From NCBI GenBank assembly GCA_947034885.2, contig OX344749.2:34963182-35027181 (forward strand): 64,000 nucleotides of DNA, written 5' to 3'. A program made the position numbers and the translations under genes. Origin of the DNA: Thuidium tamariscinum. Taxonomy: Eukaryota > Streptophyta > Bryopsida > Hypnales > Thuidiaceae. The notes under the pieces were generated by a model. It was not told the origin of the DNA, ran no database searches, and worked only from the letters and a program-made list of their open reading frames with translations. Shown here in pieces: positions 59,501-64,000 of the stretch. Every line of letters begins with the position of its first letter. Within the stretch, counting starts at the first letter, position 1.

Positions 59501-62411
59501 GGATGGAGGCAGAAGATTTGGGAACATGGCTTCATGAATTACTTCAAGGGGCAGAAGTACTTCAAGAAGGGGCAAACTTTTTCATCTTACGAAGGCTCTA
59601 CTGCTGTGGTGCGCAGAGTCCTTTATCGGTATGTAATTTTCTTTGCTACTTGAAATTTTGTAACATCATCATGTAGTTTGTAATTATAGAAATTCTATAG
59701 CATCTTGTCATTTTTTATATACCTAAAATTTGTATTGTATTGGCCACTTTTCTAGATTCAATGGAATGTAGTACAACTTCTACATAATATTATGTTCTTT
59801 CTCTTTCATTTTCGTGATGAAAAATGATTTGTATAACTCATTCGTGTTGAATTGCAGGTATTTCAAGTTAGAACTTGAAGCAAAGGGGGCCATTGCCAAA
59901 TTGGACCTTCCTCAATTCCTTTCAGGGTTCCTCGACCGCAACTCACCTTCATGCATGTTTAGCCCACATCAGTTGCGCACTTATACTACTGCTCATCTCT
60001 CTAGTGCGGGCTGGTACTTGGACTGTACATTGGACTTCACTCATAATTCGGAGGTTGAGCTCAGGGCATCATTGGAGGGCAAGGGGATCATAGATTTGGA
60101 GGCTGTTGACGAGTTCATGGACTTGGACGGCGATGCCAAGAAGAAGGCCATCAACAAGAGGGATGCAGTGGACCGAAAGAAAGAAGTGAAGAATCAACTC
60201 ATTGTGGAGGCCAAGGAGAAAAAGCAGGCGGAGAAATCAGCAAAGAAGGCGGAGAAAGAGGCAGAGAAGGCGGAGAAAGAAGCAGAGAAGGAGAAGGAAG
60301 AAAAGACCAAGACCAAAGGCAAGAAGAAGGTGGAAGAGCAAGGGCAGGTATTGACTTCCTCCACTGTGGATCAAACAGGGCAAACACAAGGCGGAATACC
60401 AAGGAAAGTGACCATCTCACAGCTCACCGAAGATGTCATTTCGCGAGTCACACAAGCCATGGTCCTCAGTGATGATGATGTTCCAAAGACTGAGGATTTA
60501 ATTCTTAATGTTTGCATTGAGGACGTTTCCGTGGATATGGAGGAAAAAAGACAGGGCGCCTATGATGATGTCTTGAACTACTTGGTTAAGGTAATCTCTT
60601 CAAACGTCTTTGCTTAAATTTTGTGGTACTATTGTCAATGACATGGATGCTATCATTACTATGTTCGTAGGTGGCTACAAAAATACATTGAAGTGAAATT
60701 TCTCTATGGTCTACAAATGCAGTTTCTACTTATAGATTGCTATATTTTAAAATTAGTAAAACAATAAGGTAGAGCTTACAATTCCGTCGGATCCGACGGA
60801 ATTAAATATACTGTTTTTTGGTTCTTTCTTTCCCTTTCAACAATTTTCCACGTTCCTATGGTTTTGTTTTCTCTAGAAATAGTAGGTCATATCACCAAAT
60901 ATATTTTCTATTTTGATTGAGCTTCTTAAAGAAATGAGCAAATAATTGTAAATGTTATACTAAATGTTATGAATTTGCATTCAAAAACAGAAAACTATGC
61001 AATACTAATATATTGAAATTCTATTGAATTATGCTTTTGCAGATGGCAGTGGGCAAAACTCACATGTTTGAAGGTGTGGCAAATGCAAGAGCTGGAGTTG
61101 ATGTCATCTTTATTGACTGCCCAGAGAACTTGCCTGTGCCAGGAATCTCTCTCACGTCAAAGGAGGTGCCCAACTGGAATGCAGATTTAGATGCTAACAC
61201 TTTGCAATCCGCATGCACCTTTGCAGTGGAACATCTTCATAATGATGGTTGCATCATCGTGTTTCACTCGTTTAGCATTGCATCTAGGGAAGATCTGGCA
61301 GGAGTTTGCGAGGCATTCGACTTCAAAAAGAAGAAGGACTGGCTAGGCATGAACCGCATGCATCTCACCTCACCAATGGACACCACAAAGACGGTATATT
61401 CAATTCAACCCCTTAAGCTTTTGTCACCTAATTTTTTTTAATATCATTCATTTCTCTCTAATGTTCTTGTGTTGTATATGTTGCAGACACAGAAGTTTGG
61501 AGTCACTCTCCTTGTGAAGGACCTCAAATCAAATGGCGAATCCAAATTTGCCTTCAAGCGTACTCAGATGATGAAGAAGGCTGGGGTGGATGTCGAGAAT
61601 GATGACATGCTCATGAATTATATGCATGCAGACAACATCTCCATGAATGGGAAGAAGCCATGGAGAGGCCCATATGAAAAAGACCCGAGGTTCTTCACTC
61701 TCCTCCTTGAAGCCACAAGCAATGAAGGCAATGTCATTGTGGACTGCACGGCATCCACAGGTGTGTCTTGAATTTGAATAGTTTTCAATTCTATGTCATT
61801 CTTACAATTTTGTCATCTCTCTGACACAATTTCATTACATGAATGCTATAGGTGCTTGCATTACGGCTTGTAGAGGAACTGGACGCAACATTTTAGCTCT
61901 TGAGGGGGACAAAGACGTTTTCAATGCCATTTTGAAGCCCATGAAGAAGTCATCAACATCAGTGGCAGTGGCTCCAACCCCGGAGACAACAGTGGACTTG
62001 ACAATGGATGTACAGGACGTGCCTATTGTTCCTTGCAAGTTTGTTCGCAAGGGAAAATCCAGTAAGTAAGTGGAAACTTCTTTCATTCTTTATTATTTTT
62101 CTTCATATTACATTTGCAAAGACTAATATAATGTCTTCAATTTTTGCAGAGGTTGTGGATTGATCTTAAGAGAGGTCATGGAACAAAATCAAAGGCTTGT
62201 TGTTAGTCCAGAGAAGCCTTTCGAGCTACCACCTTATGCTGAGCAGATGGCAAGTGCCTTTGCAAATTTTGGTTGTTCCAAATCAAAACGACGCAAAGAC
62301 ACTTACGCCCTCAATGTCTTACAGTTTATAGATGCTTCTGCATCTGAGGGACGGGAGTCCTCAGAGTCCTCTACAGGGTCAGATTCAATGACTGAGTCCA
62401 CAACCACTTAG
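53571..62411 (+). CDS. ParB/Srx-like - coiled coil - DNA methyltransferase-like protein, multi-exon (damaged)
   Basis: Leader exons 53571-53639, 55534-55587 and 55734-55892 (all phase 0) can splice to 56385-57064; then 57181-57373, 57471-57664, 57756-57971, 59393-59628, 59858-60590, 61043-61393, 61487-61760, 61852-62061 and 62152-62411, about 1,200 residues. All introns are GT-AG. The 56.4-57.7 kb exons encode a ParB/sulfiredoxin-type domain (FFICDGNHRRGAWM). 59.9-60.6 kb holds a Lys/Glu coiled coil. 61.0-62.0 kb has the beta-class layout of N6/N4 methylases: DVIFIDCPENLP at the motif IV (DPPY) position, and NVIVDCTASTG...NILALEGD at motif I. The changed DPPY and FxGxG residues suggest weak or lost catalysis. 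Defects: an in-frame TAG at 56841 and a one-base phase mismatch between exons 57471 and 57756. Fold calls are by motif; a phage-like ParB-methylase origin is inference. Confidence 0.65.
53997..54255. repeat. CpG-rich minisatellite, ~85-bp unit x 3, in intron 1
   Basis: Units start with GCGCCACCACGGACGCGTCA or variants at about 53998, 54081 and 54168, and are built from GTCACCACGGGCGCG-type words. This is the GC-richest stretch of the window. The open frame across it is a product of the repeat. Confidence 0.8.
54420..54513. promoter_or_regulatory. Hairpin site 1: 46-bp arms around GTCGGACCCGAC
   Basis: The arms at 54420-54465 and 54468-54513 differ at two of 46 positions, with a two-base centre. 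Landmarks: GGGTACCACGAG outside and AAATCAAGTCGG inside. It lies in intron 1 of the rightward gene. Confidence 0.8.
54872..54958. promoter_or_regulatory. Hairpin site 2, same layout
   Basis: GAGTTCGTGGGGTACCACGAG-like outer arms, and a perfect inner AAGTCGGACCCGACTT with flanking TCAA/TTGA. The middle of the arms is more diverged than in site 1. Confidence 0.75.
55199..55275. promoter_or_regulatory. Hairpin site 3, degenerate
   Basis: GGGTACCACGAGC and GCTCGTACTACTC outer arms with GTCGGACCCGACTTAATTTT in the centre. It is clearly the same repeat as sites 1 and 2 but eroded. Centres are spaced ~450 and ~320 bp. Confidence 0.65.
55893..56165 (+). CDS. Alternative 3' exon encoding an acidic tail with a SUMO-interaction-like motif
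   Basis: If the donor TTG/GTGAGT at 55892 is not used, exon 55734 reads on for ~90 residues to the TAG at 56163, giving a 184-residue basic-then-acidic protein with the three leader exons. The tail ends DEIIILSSESDEDIQIL, a good hydrophobic-core-plus-acidic SUMO-interaction motif. The sustained frame and amphipathic SFDDVLDAAERAVDAFEHSV segment suggest real coding use. It may be a separate small protein or a splice form. Confidence 0.45.
   Translation: MSFDDVLDAAERAVDAFEHSVLNGTRRDGPWFSSFSEEMEYPTDMELSNSSSVEFLELYSGESVVNMDLFQSDEIIILSSESDEDIQILD
58380..59310 (+). mobile_element. TTAA-type MITE, copy D (complete), inside an intron
   Basis: TTAA at 58380-58383 with CCCCTAAAGGACCA, and TGGTCCTTTAGGGG with TTAA at 59307-59310; 931 bp. 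It lies between the exons at 57756-57971 and 59393-59628, only 82 bp before the latter, so it arrived after the transposon. Confidence 0.9.
60780..60803. promoter_or_regulatory. Palindromic site CCGTCGGATCCGACGG, copy 2
   Basis: A perfect 24-bp palindrome (AATT + the 16-bp core + AATT) in the intron between exons 59858-60590 and 61043-61393. Confidence 0.7.
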
Positions 62412-62640
62412 ATTCTTGAGATTGACTAATCTCTTGAATCTTACTATTGTGTATTATTTGGATTGGATTTGAATTGGATTTGTGTGTTTTATGGCTACTT
62501 CTGGAAGTCTCAAATTTCTCTTTCTATTTATTAGATTTTTGTTTTGAAAACATCTAAGGCAATGGCTCTTGCTAGTTCTCCCAAAACCTACACCAAAAAT
62601 AATAAATAAATAAATTTTGAGGCAAGAAGGCAACACGTAC

Positions 62641-62660
62641 AATTCCGTCAGATCTGACAA
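62641..62660. promoter_or_regulatory. Palindromic site, degenerate copy 3
   Basis: ATTCCGTCAGATCTGACAAA, 230 bp after the stop of the rightward gene, keeps the palindrome with compensating changes in both halves (TCAGATCTGA). Confidence 0.45.
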
Positions 62661-63180
62661 ACCCTTACATATTGACCATCCAATTCTTTCTCTTCATTAT
62701 ACATCTCAAAATCAATCTTCTTTCAACAACATCTAGATTGACTTATTTAGTGAATGAGTTGCATCAAATTAGAGTATTTCAAATTGATGCCTTTTGTGAT
62801 TTCAAGGTTTGGGTATTTATGAGATGTCCTTTTCTGTTTTCATTTTGCCTTCACATTCCTTAATTTATCTCTATATAAAAAAGATTTAATATTCTAAATT
62901 ACAGCTAATCGACAATATAACCCTAAGTGCTTTGGTTCTCACAATTAGATTTTATATCCCTACTCTTGTGTATACAATGTCCATGATCATAGGTGTATGC
63001 AAAGAGAAAATGAAGAAGAAAACAAAAAGTGACTTCTGTAGTCACATCTTTGAAATAGACATCATATCTTCTTCGTCGCCTAAACGTTGAAAGTCCACGA
63101 TCATAGGTACTAAACTCTAATTTCTGTCACCCTAAAATCCACGATCATAGGTAGTCAACTCAAATTTTTTTCAAAATAAA

Positions 63181-63235
63181 TTTCCTGCTCACAAGCTCAC
63201 AGGTTCCTGCTCCCCCGCTCGCCTGCTAGCAACCC
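63181..63235. repeat. Right terminal inverted repeat of the 16.6-kb transposon
   Basis: Reversed, it starts GGGTTGCTAGCAGGCGAGCG and contains CCTGTGAGCTTGTGAGC. It pairs with 46625-46679. Confidence 0.75.
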
Positions 63236-63248
63236 TACATGTTGACAC
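63236..63248 (+). repeat. Right target-site duplication, TACATGTTGACAC
   Basis: Identical to 46612-46624. Confidence 0.8.
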
Positions 63249-64000
63249 TTTAAGTCGACAAAATTCTTGGAGGAATGTTATAAGGCCTTAAGCACCTACA
63301 ATTATAGAATAATAAAGACATTGAAGCACATATCATGCATCTATCAATATAATTATGTCCATGCACAAAGTGTGTGGGAGCAAAGGTATTTACACAGGCA
63401 CTATTAAAAATATTTTTGAAGCAAAAAAAAGGGGTATGTTTTTGTAGTCTTTGTTCTAGTAAGAACATCCAAACAACCATCTTGTCATTTCAATACAAGT
63501 GTGCACGTATGTATGATGAGCCTCAATCTTCATATGAATAATTTTGTGACTTTTATAGGGCCTATAGAGACCTATAAATGTGACTTATATGACATCTTTG
63601 AGAACCTTTTTGAAAAAAAATTAAGTCTAATATATGATGTATTAGAGAGTTTTATCTATATTCTTGAGAGAAAGCATACACAACCATGTTTTTTTGTTGT
63701 TGGGCTTTGAATTCTAAATTGATTGTTTAAAAGTTGTTCATTTCTCATTTTATGTAATGATCCATTTTTTTCTAACATTAAACTATAGGTCATTCACATC
63801 TTAATTGAAACTCACTCAAATTTTTTTATTTGCTTAAGTTGAATGTGCAACTCAATATTCCTACTTTAAAATAATAAAATCTTTACAATAGAATATTTTA
63901 AAAGAAAATATGGATGGTTGAAGTATTACGTGTTTAAAGATGGAGATGAAATTACACTTAATGCAACACCTAGACTTGGCAAATGCTCAAAGGGTGTCAT
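63249..64000. other. Spacer, no gene seen
   Basis: AT-rich flank outside the transposon; no domain-bearing frame or element end is recognised. Confidence 0.4.

Larger units (their letters stand above)
46625..63235. mobile_element. 16.6-kb Mutator-like DNA transposon carrying a ParB/methyltransferase-like gene
   Basis: The left end (AACGACGCCAGCGTTCGAGC...) and the reversed right end (GGGTTGCTAGCAGGCGAGCG...) align over ~55 bp with shared blocks CGAGCG, GGAGC and CCTGTGAGCT, and a 12-13-bp duplication abuts both. Subterminal CCACGATCATAGGT-like repeats occur at the right (63,095; 63,140) and as diverged inverted copies at the left (~46,790-46,830). Inside are a leftward transposase and a rightward ParB/methyltransferase-like gene, divergent around a repeat-rich centre. 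A TTAA MITE (58380-59310) inserted later into an intron. The orphan end at 26 kb shows the family has other members. A SWIM finger and CxxH support Mutator; 12-13 bp is longer than the usual 8-11-bp duplication. Confidence 0.8.

Noticed and set aside
46625-63235. Calling the big transposon hAT because its right end reads AGGG on the outside
   Set aside because: The target repeat is 12-13 bp instead of 8, the left end lacks the AGGG start, and the transposase ends in a SWIM finger typical of Mutator-like proteins.

Overview
The window looks like nuclear DNA from a plant-lineage (streptophyte) genome that is large, AT-rich and crowded with repeats. The evidence is spliced genes with consensus GT-AG introns, CACTA, Mutator-like, TTAA-target and LINE relics, and a captured stretch of plant-type mitochondrial DNA carrying a trnE(UUC). 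I cannot place it more exactly. Only one gene looks like an ordinary host gene: a secreted protein on the minus strand (21.8-24.2 kb) whose layout resembles the fungal HsbA / cell-wall mannoprotein family.

Layout. 0-5 kb: nested MITEs, chiefly a ~930-bp family ending in TTAA-CCCCTAAAGGACCA. 6.4-11.2 kb: LINE-like debris, then a GC-richer block of tandem arrays. 11.3-20 kb: TIR elements, a seven-unit ~216-bp tandem array, a foldback, and TTAA and CACTA MITEs. 20-24.3 kb: the HsbA-like gene island. 24.5-29.5 kb: a ~5-kb element with ~0.7-kb inverted arms, holding a 43-bp-stem hairpin and a CACTA MITE. 29.7-31.9 kb: repeats with nested insertions. 31.96-34.79 kb: an unusual array of at least 32 exact ACAANTNGT motifs. 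38.0-39.0 kb: a LINE 3' end. 39.4-40.9 kb: a TTAA-type element holding mitochondrial DNA.

The most interesting part is 46,625-63,235, a 16.6-kb DNA transposon with ~55-bp imperfect inverted ends and a 12-13-bp direct repeat at both edges. It carries two divergent genes. The leftward gene is a Mutator-like transposase (GCM/WRKY-like zinc region, DDE core with CxxH, SWIM finger). The rightward multi-exon gene joins a ParB/Srx-like domain (DGNHRRGAW) through a charged coiled coil to a divergent N6/N4-type DNA-methyltransferase domain (motif-IV-like DCPE, motif-I-like DCTASTG). Six palindromic sites with a GTCGGAYCCGAC-like core (the sixth degenerate) lie inside the element, three of them in long hairpins. 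Both genes carry SUMO-interaction-like motifs. Three in-frame stops fit C-to-T change at CHG or CG sites, as expected for a methylated, silenced copy.

I infer that the leftward gene moves the element, while the ParB/methyltransferase-like protein may bind the element's own palindromes and read, alter or imitate DNA methylation. This copy is damaged in both genes and is probably not autonomous now.
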